From NCBI RefSeq assembly GCF_030867145.1, contig NC_134427.1, positions 16,639,001 through 16,703,000 on the forward strand: a DNA stretch of 64,000 nucleotides. The letters run 5' to 3'. Every line of letters starts with the position of its first letter. The stretch's first letter is position 1. The notes beneath the pieces are model-generated. The model was not told where the DNA came from, searched no databases, and saw only the letters and a list, made by a program, of their open reading frames with translations. Source of the stretch: Opisthocomus hoazin. Taxonomy: Eukaryota; Chordata; Aves; Opisthocomiformes; Opisthocomidae. The translations under genes and the position numbers were made by a program. Shown here piece after piece: positions 1 through 13,816 of the stretch.

Positions 1-3000
1 TTTTATTGACATGCTTTTAATTGAACCTATAATGCTACATCCATATTCTACCTAATTATAGCAGAAAATACATATATCTTTCAAAATACTGACCATACCT
101 TTCCCTTTGTAAAGTTTCCAGAAACTTTACCAGGGTAGAGAATGATGTTCAGTTAAGCCTGAATTTGTTTAGAAACACTAGGAGGGCATGAGAAGACACT
201 TCTGAGCACATCGCAGCCAAGCAACGTCTCAAGGACAATTCTGTTAGCACACTGAATCGGCAAGGCCAGCTCCTCACTCCTTGAAGAAGGCAGTCAGTAA
301 ACACACCCCTCAAAAGCAAGTCAGAGGGCACTGCAGCATGTGATGCCGACCGAGAAGTCTCCAGCCTCGAAGTGTTGTTTCTTAAGCAACTCGTTTCTGT
401 TTCAAAAGGGATCTTTAGTGTGTCTTTACTTGTGTTGCGCAGTTTACCAGGGACCAGGCAAGTCCCAGGAAGCAAGGATACTACTTCTTTAAAGGATGAA
501 ATCTTGAGACAACAGAAGCAGTGATGGCAGGAAACAAAGAATTAAAGATGAACTCTGGCAAATACTTCTGGGTCAGTCGAAGACATTTGCCCAGTGGGAC
601 TGTCTCTGTGAGGGCAGCGATGCCAGGGGTGGGTGAGGTTACTAGCACTTGTCTCTGCCTTTTCAACCCGGATGGCTTAAAGAGAGCTAATGGGGGATTC
701 AGCAGAGATGAAGGAGGAGGACAGAGCACAGGCCTTTTAGATCTATTTTGACATTGCCAAGTCCAGACCTGGCTGTGGGTAGGAAAAGTCCTGTTGACAA
801 CTTCCATAGCCTTTGCAATAAAGCCTCAAGCTAAGACAACAGCACGTACTCTTCTTTAAAAGCATACATGCCATACCATGGTTACCAGCAGCAAACTGCA
901 AATAAACCCAAGGCTAAAATCAACTAGGCTGTTGGCATCAATTTTAACATGGGTAGAACTCCACCTCAAGGATGTACATTGACAATTACTCAATTTTATT
1001 GCCAGGCTCTTCTGGCAGGTCTGTGGTCCATTGACACTAGGCACGGGAATCCGATCTCGTGTTTTGCTTGAAACATTCTTCCTATTAATTGGTAACCCCA
1101 AATGTAGATTAAGGTGAATGACACGAAGGCAGCCACCCTTACACGCACACAGGCACGGCAAGTAGCTGGGAACCCCACACAGAAAGGCAAGTTCTTTAGC
1201 AGCAGACAAATACTCCTCCCGATCAACACACACACAAAAGAAATCTGTAGTGTAAATGATTCAGCTAGGCTTCTTGCCGTACGCACACGCTTGCCTGGCA
1301 TTCAGATGAGCAGCTGAAGTGTGCTAGCCAGCACTCCCGCTCAGTGCAACCGCTCTCTACAGGAGCGACCTTCTCTTCCTTTTTCTTCACTTTTCCTTTC
1401 TTGAGAAGTTTGGCAGGCACTGCAATTAAAGTCTGTGAGCACTGGTGGAGTTACAGTAAATGGATGTTTAATCTCTCTAGGGAAATATTTAAGAAGTGTA
1501 CTGAGATGTATTCACTGAAGATTTCACTAATTCAAATCAATCATGTTAAAATTACAGACTAGACTCACTACTGTCAGTTTTCTGAAAACCCTTCCATTCA
1601 AAAAAAGCAAATAAAAGTGGTATGTTCATTTGTCCTTTGCTTTCTGACTGGGAGCAGAGCTGACATTGGTGGCGTTGTGAAAGACATTAGTATTTAACTA
1701 CTTGAAGAAATTCACATTACCACAGTGTCCTTTTAAATTGCTGTACTTATGTTCGCCACATAAGTTGCTATTAGCAACCATAAAACACAAAAAAAACCCC
1801 TATATTACTGTCTTGAACATCGCAATGGTTTATTGTACTAAATTCTTTGGAGCTTTCTTCACTCAATATTTGAAATAAAATTAAAATGCTATCCCTAGAA
1901 AACACCCTATTTCTTCAAAAGTATATATATATCATTCCCTGTAAAAACAGACTTTAATGTAGCTGACAAGTAATCTCCAACTTTTATATCATGAAGTAAA
2001 ACAAGTTGTTGTGAGAATACTGACTTGCCCCTTAAAATTCACTTTTCAGCTTTTAAGCTAAGACCACATTGCTAAAATCCTTATATTGAAATTATTTTGA
2101 TTTCTCTGAAGCATGTGATAATTCCTGTCTGCTCTCCAACAGTGTATTTTTTTTTGCATATCACTTTTCCAAATTCATATTACCATAAAGATGTAGAAGA
2201 GTAAGGTTTAGATGTTTGAAGATGAAGCAAACATTTTATCTAGCACAGATCACACACTTAAACTGTCATTACATATTTAAGTAATGCTTCTCTAAGAATG
2301 AGTGAGTCCACCTGATGCTTAAAACAAAATCATTTTTAAAACGTCTGCTTTACTAAACAGAAAACCTGTCTTAACGTTCAGATTTGTGGACAGAGCTTTC
2401 CATTCAGTCAAACAACATACTACTGAATTCCAAACAAGATACTTGTTCCTGAAACAGTCACACTCATCACTAACAACACAGAGTGACAACAGGGATCAAA
2501 TAAAAAAGACTACCAACAAGCCCGTAGCTTCTCATTTATCGTACTCTTTACACAAGAGGAACAAATTAACAACTCAAATGAAGAAGAAAAACTCCAATCT
2601 GGTAGTTACCGTAGTCAAAGAAGCACTACATAAGTAAATCAGGAAGATGGTTAGAGTGTCCTGCTTCCCATTCTGCTCAACATGTGGCAGGATCCTGGTT
2701 AGCTCACAGCATCTCCAGTTCTCCCCTCTATGAACTGGGGCAACAACACCCCTTGAACTTGGAGGAACAAACACAGAATCAGCCAGCTTTGGTACAGAAG
2801 CAGCTCTGGTGCTCTGTGTATGCAACATACTTAAATACAGCCACCTAACCCTATTTAAGTAACACAACCAAAATATTCAGAGGATGGAGTTCTTTCACTG
2901 ACCTCATGAAGAAAGGCTTCTCTCTCTCATTGCTAATTTATATCTAAAAATTTAACTCATCTCAAAACTTCCCTTTATCAATTTTGAAGTTTGTGCTGGT

Positions 3001-6000
3001 GCAGGGCAACAAAGACAGAATCCCTTGCACGTGTTCCATTAGGCTCCAGTATCAATAATAATATTCTTTACGGTATTTCAGTCAGTGGGACACAGCTCTT
3101 TCATACATAACACAGGTAAGGAACAAGATCACAGTGACAAGAAGAGGAAAAGTTGTCTCTGAATGGCAAGAAGTTGTTCACACCATGTGCATCTAGCTAG
3201 ATGAGCTTACCAGTTTGGAAGATGCACTTCCCTCATCAGTGCCAATACACTTCATTAAGGAAATCTAGTTCAATATGTCTTCGGGAATGGGCTGAAATAT
3301 TGGTGAAGTGGGGCTTTCAGGTCTGACTTTAAAGCATCAAATCCTACTATATGAAGTAGGGAAACAGGGACCAAAACTCCTTTTTCTCTTCCACAAGCAC
3401 TCTTACCTAGACCACCTCCAAAAAAAATTTTTTTTTAATTTAAAAATTATAGCTGGCCTCAGATTCTTCTTAGCTTTTACTTATTTTTCTGGAAGTAGTG
3501 AAAAAAAAAACTGTTGAGATTCCTAGATCTTACTGCTTAAGTTAATTTTTCTTGTCTCAGCAGAAGAGATCCTAGACTTCCATGCTGTTGTTTTCTTCTG
3601 GAACAGAGGACCTAGATTTAGTTCAGTCATTATGTTCATTTTTCTAATGCATTCCAGGTCTCTGGAGACAAGTGGTTCAGGATGGAGAGAGATAAATATA
3701 GCTGCTTCTCCATGGATCATTCTGTTGCCTCAGGTTTCCAAATCCAAATTAAATAGTTAATGATTTATGTATACACTGAGCATTAGCATCTTTGTGCCAC
3801 GTTAGTCATCAGATCACAAGTAGCTCTAGAGAGGCTTTAGTCAAACAAATGAATATTAGGTTGAATGATTCAGCTTACTTCACGTAAACAGTTCCAGCAT
3901 GTTCACATTGATCATCATTAAACTGCACTGAGGCAGGCAGCCTGTGTTGTAAAGTTAAAGGAAAAAAAAAAACAACGCTACCACAGAAGCAGCAACAAGT
4001 CCTTGGTTCTTTTTTAAATTAGTTTCATCACACTGATATGCCCTTCTCCAGATGTGGTATCCAAGGCTGCAGGCATTCACTGCAGGCCAGGTTTTTATTA
4101 AAGCTTCACCGATGCTATTATGAAATTGCAGGACTGTGCCTCTTCCCTTAAAGACAGCTTTCAGCTTCCATACTCACAAGAAACCCTGAATGCACACCCT
4201 CGAAATCCATAACCGGAGGCCAGCAATATTTATGCCCGCATGCAAATATTAATGGAACAGTCACACTCATCTTACATTTTAAACACACACATTTACATTT
4301 TAAAGTTATTTCCTGGTGCAGAGATGTAACTCAGACGTTTGAGACACTGAGTAGGCAACACAGGGCAGGTGTGAATTCTTCATCCTCGCTAAACCTTCTG
4401 GTTGTACACATTGCTCTTTAAACCAAAGTTTCCTCTGAGGGCTGGTTTGTTTTCTTTCTCAGATCCGATACTCAACATGAATCCTTTTGTCACCTTAGCA
4501 ATATACAAAGATCAGCAAAAATATCATTTTGGATGAGATAGCATCTAGCCGTATCAGTGTTTGTAACTTCACCTTTTTCAACCTTCAGTTACAGAGGTGG
4601 CTTGCTCTGCACATGTCAGGTTTCATTTTGCTGAGAACGTCTCTCGAGAGTCCCAAACAAAATCCACAATCTTTGTCTAGCAAGTAATTACATTTTTTTT
4701 TCTTTTCAGTAGCACCCTACATTATGCAGTCTGTTATTTCATTTTGGTATTTTCTACATGTCAGAAAGCATGAATTACACTGTGCCTTCTGCCTGCTCTA
4801 CTACATGGTGTAAAAATAACTTAATTACAGCCTACATAGGTATTTCCCCAATACTAGAATAATCATCAGTAATACCTAATCAGGGCATATTTACCCCAAC
4901 CAAGTCTTTTTGGACTTCTGTCATGAAACTCAATATCCAGTTATTACAGCAGCAATGATCCAACTCTAAGTTTTGTTTCACTAGGAAACCTTTACAATGT
5001 TTTGTATTCTTAACACCCTCACCCTTCTCCAGGTGTGTTCATAGCAGGCATTTCCATTATTCTGAACCATGATACAAGTCTGACTCACCTTCACCTTCAG
5101 TCTTTACTTCTGGTAATGAGTAGAGGCCCTCGTTAAGACTGTGATGCTGCAATGCTGAGTGCAGTAGAGAGAAGAAGCTTCACTTTCAACACAACAGCTG
5201 AATAGTAAAGCAGAATAGCAACAAAGCACACTGCCAAGAGATAGAGCAAAAGAACATGACATGAGCCATGGGACGTTAGGCAGCTCCTTTCCAGACATAG
5301 TGCTCTATTTGCTGGACCAGGGAGACAGATCCTTGCCATTATGACACTGCTGAATAAGGTACGCTATTAAAAAAAAAAAAAATCATCCTTACATGGTGAT
5401 TCCTGTTCTTGAGCAATGCAGGCCTTAGCAAAGAACAGTATAGCTCCTTTCAGACTCTTTTTTACTCTTGGGGGAGGGGGTATTGCAAGGGTTTACTGTT
5501 TCATAGCATAAAGCAATTAAGAAAAGTTTTCTTCGAGACAATGACTATCACTTTCCATAAACAGTCTTTAGCGTTGCATTTTTAGAAAACCGTTCTAATG
5601 GCATCCAACTAGAAATGTAGTGCTAACATGGCAAAGCCAAGCATTCTAGTAATGAGCAAGGGCTGGGTTTACTCTGCAAAATGTAAATCAAAATTGTCTC
5701 AGAAGTAGAGTTAAGAGTACTTTTTAACTTCCAAGAGATGGCCTTAAAAAAGAAAAATTCAGAAGCAACTCGGATAATACTGATTTTCAAGGTTAAATTA
5801 GTTTTGTTTTGCAGATGCAAGATCATTACTGCAAATGGTTTGGCTTGAGCAAGTAGAATAATTAAGTTTCAAGGAAAATCTTTTTTCTTTTTTGCCTATC
5901 CTCTGCTTTAGTTAAACTGAAATCATAAGTCCTTTAACAACAGTACTGCTCAGCTGTGTTCCCAGTCCCACATTGACAACAAGGCAATTCTCCGAATGCA

Positions 6001-6434
6001 GAGAAGATAAATGGACTTAATGCCACTAAGCAAACATGACATTTTTGTTGTACTGTGATCATAGATGAGTCACTAAGTAAAATGATTAATCACAAATCAA
6101 TGTTACTAGGCTCATTTAGAGATGATTCTCCCTTTGCAAAGCAGGTAGAAGCTCTAAATTTATAGGCTAATGCGTTTATTCTAGCTGTAGCAGTCTCGTT
6201 ATTGGTCTTAAGCATCAGAGTCTGCAGGAAATTTGTGCGCAATTAAGCTAAAGTGATGACCTCCTTATACACATTTTGGCACTTTTTTATCTGATAGTGT
6301 GTTGTGCAAATATATAAATGAATTGAAGCATTACATTGAAATTACAGGTAATGCAATACTAAGAAAAATAGACATATACCAGAATTTTAATACATATGCC
6401 AATAAGGTATCTAGACCATAAATTACACCCATTT

Positions 6435-6474
6435 TATCAGTCTACAAATGGGTTTATCAGTCCACAAATGGGTT
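6435..6474. repeat. Two-copy 20 bp tandem duplication
   Basis: Two adjacent 20 bp units at 6435-6454 and 6455-6474 differ at one position (T versus C at the eighth base). This is a small local tandem duplication in non-coding sequence, with no evident function. Confidence 0.9.
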
Positions 6475-9400
6475 TGTACTAAGATTTTAGACTGCTTCAT
6501 TTTCGGTTGACTAACATTTGTAACTTCTACAAACAGTTTTATGACCTAAATTGTTTCAGCAGGAAGTGCATGGATTTGTTGAGCGACATGTTTATAAGTC
6601 ATCCACACACTATGAAGACTTTCTATTTGGTAAATAAATTCACCTTGTTTAAATATTAGGCAGAAAAACACTGTTCTTTCAAACTTAATAAAGGCTTGCC
6701 AGCAGCGTAATGCTTTTTGTCTCACCTTGAATTTAATGAAATTAAATAATCGCATACTCATGCACGTATCTTTATCTGCCTACCTAATCTCTCAGTGTGA
6801 ATTTTTTCTGAGTGACCATTTCCAGCCTACAAAGGGTAATTTTCCAGGGCAAAAGATTGTACCAATTCTAGATGTGATAGGCCCTGGATCCCTGTACTAC
6901 CAGGCAGGGACTATTTCAAAGCAGAGCTGGCTGAATATCAAACAGGATTTAAATAACATTAAATAAATACATGACAATTTGATCAACTTCAGTGTTCAAT
7001 TATGCTTTCATAAGGGAGCCATTAGCTGAATATAATAAATACACTCACGACTGTATGGTGAAAGTCATATAGTCAGCACCATAACTCACAAGTTTTTAGA
7101 TGCTCCTAACACACACAACGTTTTGCTCTGCTCAGCAGTATTTGTAATGCTAGGAGTCACATCACCATCTGGAAAACACAAGCTTTACACTGAGACTGCA
7201 GTTAGATTCTCCACACTGCAGCGGCGTTAATGAAGGGATGGGGGGTGGCGAGGTCCCCAAGCTGCTCTGTGTTCTAGTAGAGCAGAGAGGAGTTGCCAAG
7301 CAGAACCACCCAAGAGTTGTGAGGTCCTAAGCCAAAATAACCTACAGTAACTGCTAAGCAGCTCAGACTGCTCTGGCCAGCAAGCACCAGCCAGGTAGTG
7401 AACACACCACTGTGCTCTGGCTTAGGAAGAAGGTCAAGCACAAGATCTTTGAACATGCACAAAACTGTCCTGCATGTGGAGCACCTATTGCTCCAAGAAT
7501 ACACCTGTCATTCACAGCTCTTGCTGACTTCCAGTGCTCTTCAAGATAGTAATTGATGCATTACACCTTTAGATATCTCTTGAATGCAGGAGACATCAAA
7601 CCTACAAACGACCTAAATTATGTCTGAAAGAAACTGTCCGTATGTGAAAATCGACCAGCTGTTAAGATGAACTTGTCTCAGCTCTTCCTTTGCTCCTACC
7701 ACGCCCAATGGCAGGTGAAACAAAACCCTGTGACTAATCTATTTATTACTACACGGAACAGAAGAAAGCGAGGACTAAATTAACTGCCTTTGAACTAACT
7801 AAGAATGGACGCAAATATGAAGAAATTAGAATTACCTAAATAACTAGCAGGGTCTATAATGAATTAAAAATCTCTTTTCAGCAACTCCTATGATGAACTG
7901 CCATGTTGTACTTGCTAATTCACTGTTTTCAGGAAGTATAGACAGGAACCAGGCGACACGAAAAACAAGCTAAGAGAGCTATGTAGACATCAACAGCTAC
8001 ATGTCACATTTTAAAGCTCTTTACCCTGCAATCATAATTTAAAACTTTACTCCCTCCTTTCAAGATTATTTGGGCACACATTTTCCCTAGGGGAGATACC
8101 TTAGAATTAATCACTTAAGAATCTGCTACTGAGCGCCTGAGTAGGAAGCGTACCTTCACAGGAGCCATGTTAGGCATCTATACAGATGTTCAAGCGCTAT
8201 TTTGAACTTGGCACTGCAGCTTTCAGACCGTTTGCTCTGTATTTTTCCCCATTTACAAGCCAACAATAAGGAGGGATAAGCAAAGCATTCACAAGAAACT
8301 TTACACTGTGCTCACAGTGGAACTAACAACCCTTCGGATCAGTTCCCCCTTTTCAAAGGAGCACCAAGCCACCTCAGCTCTTCCACAGCAGAAGCAGCGC
8401 ACTGCTGTTAAACATAAGGCAACTTACATTTTGATGATATACTGGTATAATGCAGCTTGTTAAGCTCAGACGGCAATATTTAACCAACTGATTAGAAGCA
8501 TCCCATCTTCTTGGCAGGCCATGCAGTAGCAATCAGGAGAAATACAGCACATGTGCTTAGGAATTCCAGGGTTTCACAAGCACTGGGCCACTGACATCAG
8601 TTCTCCCAGCGCTGAGGAAACAGCAGCCAAGTAGGCTGTGAAGGTGAACGTCGCTGGGCCATAGGATTTGCACGATGATGCTTCTGTGAAAAGAACTCAG
8701 AACTGAGACAAGATGCTGCTTTGTCTGAAGGGAGCATGGCTAAGGCAAGGACCAGACACAGCGCTTCCAGCGAGCTGCCTCGTATCACCCTGCAGCCAGC
8801 CAGCAAGCTGCAGGCCTGCCGAAGGCAGTTTCCCAGCTGAGCATGAGAAAGTATCTCTCTACTATAGCAAGGTGACAATTTTAAACCAAAGACCTTATAA
8901 GCCATACACTGAGCAAAGATTTATCTAAAGAAGCATTCCACTTAATGACTAGAACCTGTATTTCCTTCTGCATTTTGTTTTTATGGCAGCTACTGACACA
9001 GAGACAGCCAAGGATGACAGGCACAAGCATATCCGCACAATCACAGATGAGTGCTCAAAGCCTAATTCTGCACAGGACCAATAAAAGCTTGACTTCCCAG
9101 AATGAATCTGAGATTCCAGGGAGAATTCCTCACGTGTGCTCTGTGGTTATAATACGCATCAGTAAGCTTTTTTTAAAGCTAGCAATAATTGTCAGACAAG
9201 TAGAGAGGGGAAAAAAAGACTTAACTACAGAACACCTCCCGTTGAAGCAGTATTTTCCTTTGCTCCAAAGGAAGCCCCAAAACCCTATTCAGAAGTTATT
9301 ATTCAAAAAAATAAAAGGTAGTCAAGCTACACCTTCTCTCCCCTGCCTCCCAGAGACAGGCAGGTATCTACACTACGAGACTTAGCGCATTAAAAGTTGA

Positions 9401-11109
9401 CTGCTTGTTTTCTGTCATCACCTAAGATTTTCAACTGCAAACTGCTCAGCCCACATCAAGGCAGGCTGAATTTGAAACAGCGACCAGGAAATTTAAAGCA
9501 GCAATACAGTATGCGTACAAAATTCAACACTAAACAGGAATATACTTCCATCTTTCAACTGCAATAAGCACTACCAGGCAGGAATTAGCAATCACCACAA
9601 ACAGAAACAGCTAATTTTTTCCCTAGTCACTGGAAATGATATTATTGTAAAACTAACTCTCGACAGACAATTCCTCCCTCAAAACCAGTGGAAGAGGAGA
9701 AGCAAACCCCCCTAATACTTTTTAATAGGACATAACAGAATAAAGTGTTTGTAGCAAACAGCGTTGGCAGCTGCGGTCTCCATGGCAAGTCCGATGGCTG
9801 CAGCGCTCCCTCCAGTGGCAACAGACACGGGAGAGTTGGTCACCTTCCCTTCAAATCACCGCAAATTGGAGATCAAACTCTGAATTTCAGCTACAGCAAT
9901 AAATCTTCTTTCTCTGAGAAACTTTGTAGTGATACAGCAGGTACTTCAACTGAAGTAGCGCTAGAAAAACTCTCCAGCCAAGATGAATTATGACACTTAA
10001 GCCTCAGGAATGTGGTCAACATTCTGAGAAAGAAGTTTTCACACAAGTGATGCTGCCAACTGCAAGCCACAGCAGCACGTGGAAAAAGAGCATGAAATGA
10101 GGTCTCTGATCAGAAATGGGGATTTGAATTTAAATTCGATCTCAGCAGCAGAGAAGCCATTTACAAGAGACGCATGCTCTGGAAGGAGGTGAAAAAAATG
10201 TTTTCTATCCCACAGGACACAGGGTAGTTAGGAACACATACAGAGGATCTGAGGAAACCAAATTGTAACTATTTCTGTACTGGGAAATGTTTGCATCAAG
10301 CATACAGTTCAGGCCAGTAGTAAGAGAGGGCTGAGGACAGCCAGATCATAACCAAAGTCATACTTCCCTATTAATTTAGTAAAGGAAGTTTATCAATTTG
10401 TTTTGCCAGTGTGGAAATTTTGGTTCAGCTTGTGCCCAAATAGTGTTTGGCCATCAAATGAGACTTTCTTATTGCAGTGAAACTTGACACACTTGAGAGA
10501 GAATGAAGAAATGTTTAAGACTAGATAGTAAGAGATCCGTAACACACAGTGTTTAGTTGTGACCACATGACCTCACTTGACCAGACAGGCAGCTGTTTGC
10601 CAGGAGGTACAACTCCTCATCCATGCTGCTCTTACCTCGGTCATGAACTGTGGCAACAGGACTTACTGGGAAAGTTCAGCAGGCCAAAGCACAGCAGACC
10701 AGCTCACTGAGACCCCACGATTCACAAAGCATAAGCATCAACTTCCCTGCAGCTTCTGGGTGCTACCCAGGGAGCAGTACGTCCTCACTACAAGCGACCA
10801 CCCCTTCAGGTCAAGGATTTGGGCAACACTTCAGTCTGTTTTGCTGCAAAACACTCTGCGCTGTCACTCACCTTTGGGTTGAAAACAGACAAAAAACACA
10901 AGCAGGTTGCTGAAGTGAAGGCAAAGCACCACATGAGCAATAGCTTCTGCACTTCTGCAGCCTCCCAGTCACAGACTCCACAACAATTAAAGCTCTCTGA
11001 CAGTTTGACAAGACTTGCTGTGGCCCTCAGTGTTTCTGCTCTCATCTGTCCCTCTCCATCCCTCAGTATCTACAGAAACAGGCTGGGATGGTAACATTTG
11101 GTCAGTTTT

Positions 11110-11163
11110 AACTTCTGTAAGTGCTTGATGAGAATCAACTTCCATAAGCATTTGATGAGCCTT
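11110..11163. repeat. Imperfect 27 bp tandem repeat
   Basis: Two 27 bp units (11110-11136 and 11137-11163) align with several substitutions. Because 27 is a multiple of three, the minus-strand frame through them gives a 9-residue repeat (HQMLMEVDS then HQALTEVKT). The host reading frame is only about 63 codons (10987-11178), so coding status is doubtful. Confidence 0.7.
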
Positions 11164-13041
11164 AGCTGGGATGAACAAGGCAGTTTAGGTTCCCGAGATG
11201 CTGCAGGAGACTTTCTCAACACAGAGGAACACATCCTTATGCCAGCTATTCTCTTCTCAGGTTTTCAGGATTTTTCTGCTGCATTCCAAGGGGAAAAAGG
11301 AACTTTCATAATATTACACTAGAAACTTCAGTATTGCAGAAGGCAAATTCAGTTCAAGGACAGCACAGAACACACAGGCTGGCAAGTGTCCCCACTGTAG
11401 CCTACGCAAACACTGGTGAGTGCAAAGCCATCGCCACTGCCGTGTCCTTGCTGGTGCTGCATGTCTTGGCGTGCATCACTGCAACTTCTGGAATCCCCAA
11501 CCGCACCCACTTCTGCTGTAGCAAGCGAGATGTGGATTTACAACAGTGACACAGGCGCCTGCAGGATGAACTGTAAGAGCGTGGTAGGCTGTCAGCTTGT
11601 AAGTCCTATTAAGGATTTTAAACATCACAGGATAGGTGGTGGTTTGATGGCTATGGGTACTCAGGGTGACAGCAGGAGAAGATTCAGAGTTATTGCTGGC
11701 AACAAAAGCGATCAGACTTCCTACGCCGACAGCTACATAATATATAGCATATATATAAAAAAATCCTCTGGCACAGAAATCCAAACTAAGGACAGACAGC
11801 TTTCAGCACAAGATCTTCGGTTACATCATTTATAACAGTTTTCCTGTGAAACAATTCTGATCAGATCTGATGGATAACAAACCACACCAGTTAAGGAGGG
11901 ACTGGTTTGCTTTCTGCCACAAAGGACAATTAACATGTGCCACTTTATTTGTACTTTCTGCCTGAACAGTGAGTATGCAAGTCCTATACAGGAATCCCCT
12001 TACTCTGAAGAAGATACCACATAGTTTCATCAGAATATCTTTGTTATGTCATCAATTTTAATTCCAACCTGTACTTCAATGTGCACATAACTATTTTCAA
12101 ATACAATGAAAACTTGAAGTCAACAGCATTGCAGCTTTCAGTAAATCCTTCACAACTTCAGAAAATCTCTATAAACATTGTGGAAAGTAGATACAGAATG
12201 TACAGAGGACAGTTTTCTATACAAAAGTGCATTTTAGTAATACAATTAGCAGAGAACCTGGGAAAAAAAAACCTCAATTTAAGCAGTACCATATACTCTA
12301 ATCTACACCCCCATCTCTCCCCGAAAAATGGAAAAAAAAAAAGCAAAATCACAAAACCCCACTTTCCCCTTGCTTTGGTTATGAACTATCAAGGCTTCAA
12401 CATTACAATTATATTTTTTTTAAAACTGAAGAATTTATTTGTAATTTGGAAATGTTTTAAAGTTAGCCATATGAGAGAGAATGCAAGTATGATTAATCAG
12501 AGTTAATAGTCAAAATAGATAAGCTTTGAACATTATTAGGATTTGCCCTGGGTAGATTAATAAACTATCTTTGCATGCAATCCTTCAATAGAAAATTGCA
12601 TATTGACTTGTCTTCTCTATGCCCAAGAACCGCAAGATCAGTAAGCTAAGGAACATTAAACCAATAAATCTAACAACATTTGCCACAAAAATCTGGCTTA
12701 TAAGAATAAACTTCAAGAGCCCCCCAAAACAGTCAGATTTATTAATATTTATAGACCATTGCATCAAATGATTTCAAAGCTGAAAGAGTGTTAGGAGAAA
12801 AGAAACTGCTTCAGGCCATTCAGCATAGATGAACAGTATATATTGCCATTTTTGTATGTTTCTATATTTTATATGCACTGTGATGTAAATGCATGTGAGT
12901 AAGTTCAAGCAGGTTGGCTGGTCTGTTTTTTCCCCAGAGAATGATCTTCACAAGTTTCAAAGCACAATATGAGAACTAGAAGTTAAACCTAGAAAACTCA
13001 ACTTTTCCTGCTCTTCTCAGTAAGCACCCCATACTGAGCTG

Positions 13042-13061
13042 TATATGTATATATACATATA
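13042..13061. repeat. Perfect 20 bp AT palindrome
   Basis: The 20 bases from 13042 to 13061 equal their own reverse complement and alternate mostly T and A. Such sequences arise easily in AT-rich DNA. No functional claim is made. Confidence 0.9.
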
Positions 13062-13668
13062 ACCGTCTTTTAATCAGTTTCCCAAATAAAGAAAAATAGA
13101 TAATATCTCAACAGAGACAAAAGATGACATGAGATACATACACAAAAATTAGACAGGTTTGTCAGGCAGCTAGCTCTCTTCCTCATATTTAAAATCGTAT
13201 TAGAAAAGAATGTTCTATATTGTTTACAGTCCTATTGCAATCAGACTTTCAGTGCTCCTTCTAAGCCTTTTTAGGGAAAAAGTTACCACGGAAGCAAACC
13301 ATTAACATTACAGAGCATAAATTGATTACATTCATATTACAGTGGTCACAAAGCACCTAGATATACAGCTTCAGTACCATGGAGCCATACAACTACGAGC
13401 TTTTTCCTGTTTGTCTCTATTTTGCTTTTAAGCTTGACATTTTTTATCTGTGAATAAAAAGCAGAGATTCATTTCTTTTTTTAAAAAGTGCTAATAAAAA
13501 TGCATGACTTTAGCAGTCTATTACTCTTCTTTATCTATCCGAACCCAATAATCTGCAGATAACTTCCTGTAAAACAAAGTGGTAGCCACAATGGCCAACA
13601 CTCAAACCAGCAAGACCAGGTTTAACTAAAATTCCAACTGACTATTGTCGCGGGTATCCAATATAAAT

Positions 13669-13816
13669 TCATAGAATCATTTAGGTTGGAAAAGACCTTT
13701 AAGATCATTGAGTCCAACCGTAAACCTAACACTGCCAAGTCCATCACTAAACCATGTCCCCAAGCACCACATCTACCTCCAGGAATGGAGACTCAACCAC
13801 TTCCCTGGGTAAGCAT
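13669..13816 (-). mobile_element. CR1 LINE 3'-end fragment
   Basis: On the plus strand this begins with a tail-like CATAGAATCAT followed by GGTTGGAAAAGACC, the reverse complement of the usual avian CR1 3' end. It continues through a GAGTCCAACC-type segment and fades after TTCCCTGGGT. That layout is a short, 5'-truncated CR1 3' end in minus orientation. It is diverged from the long copy at 39.9-41.4 kb, so it is older and inactive. The left boundary is clear and the right boundary approximate. Confidence 0.85.

Noticed and set aside
8945-9385. 146-codon plus-strand frame in the left arm
   Set aside because: No recognisable motif, no CpG island or promoter, and it lies antisense to the suspected direction of transcription. 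Likely chance.
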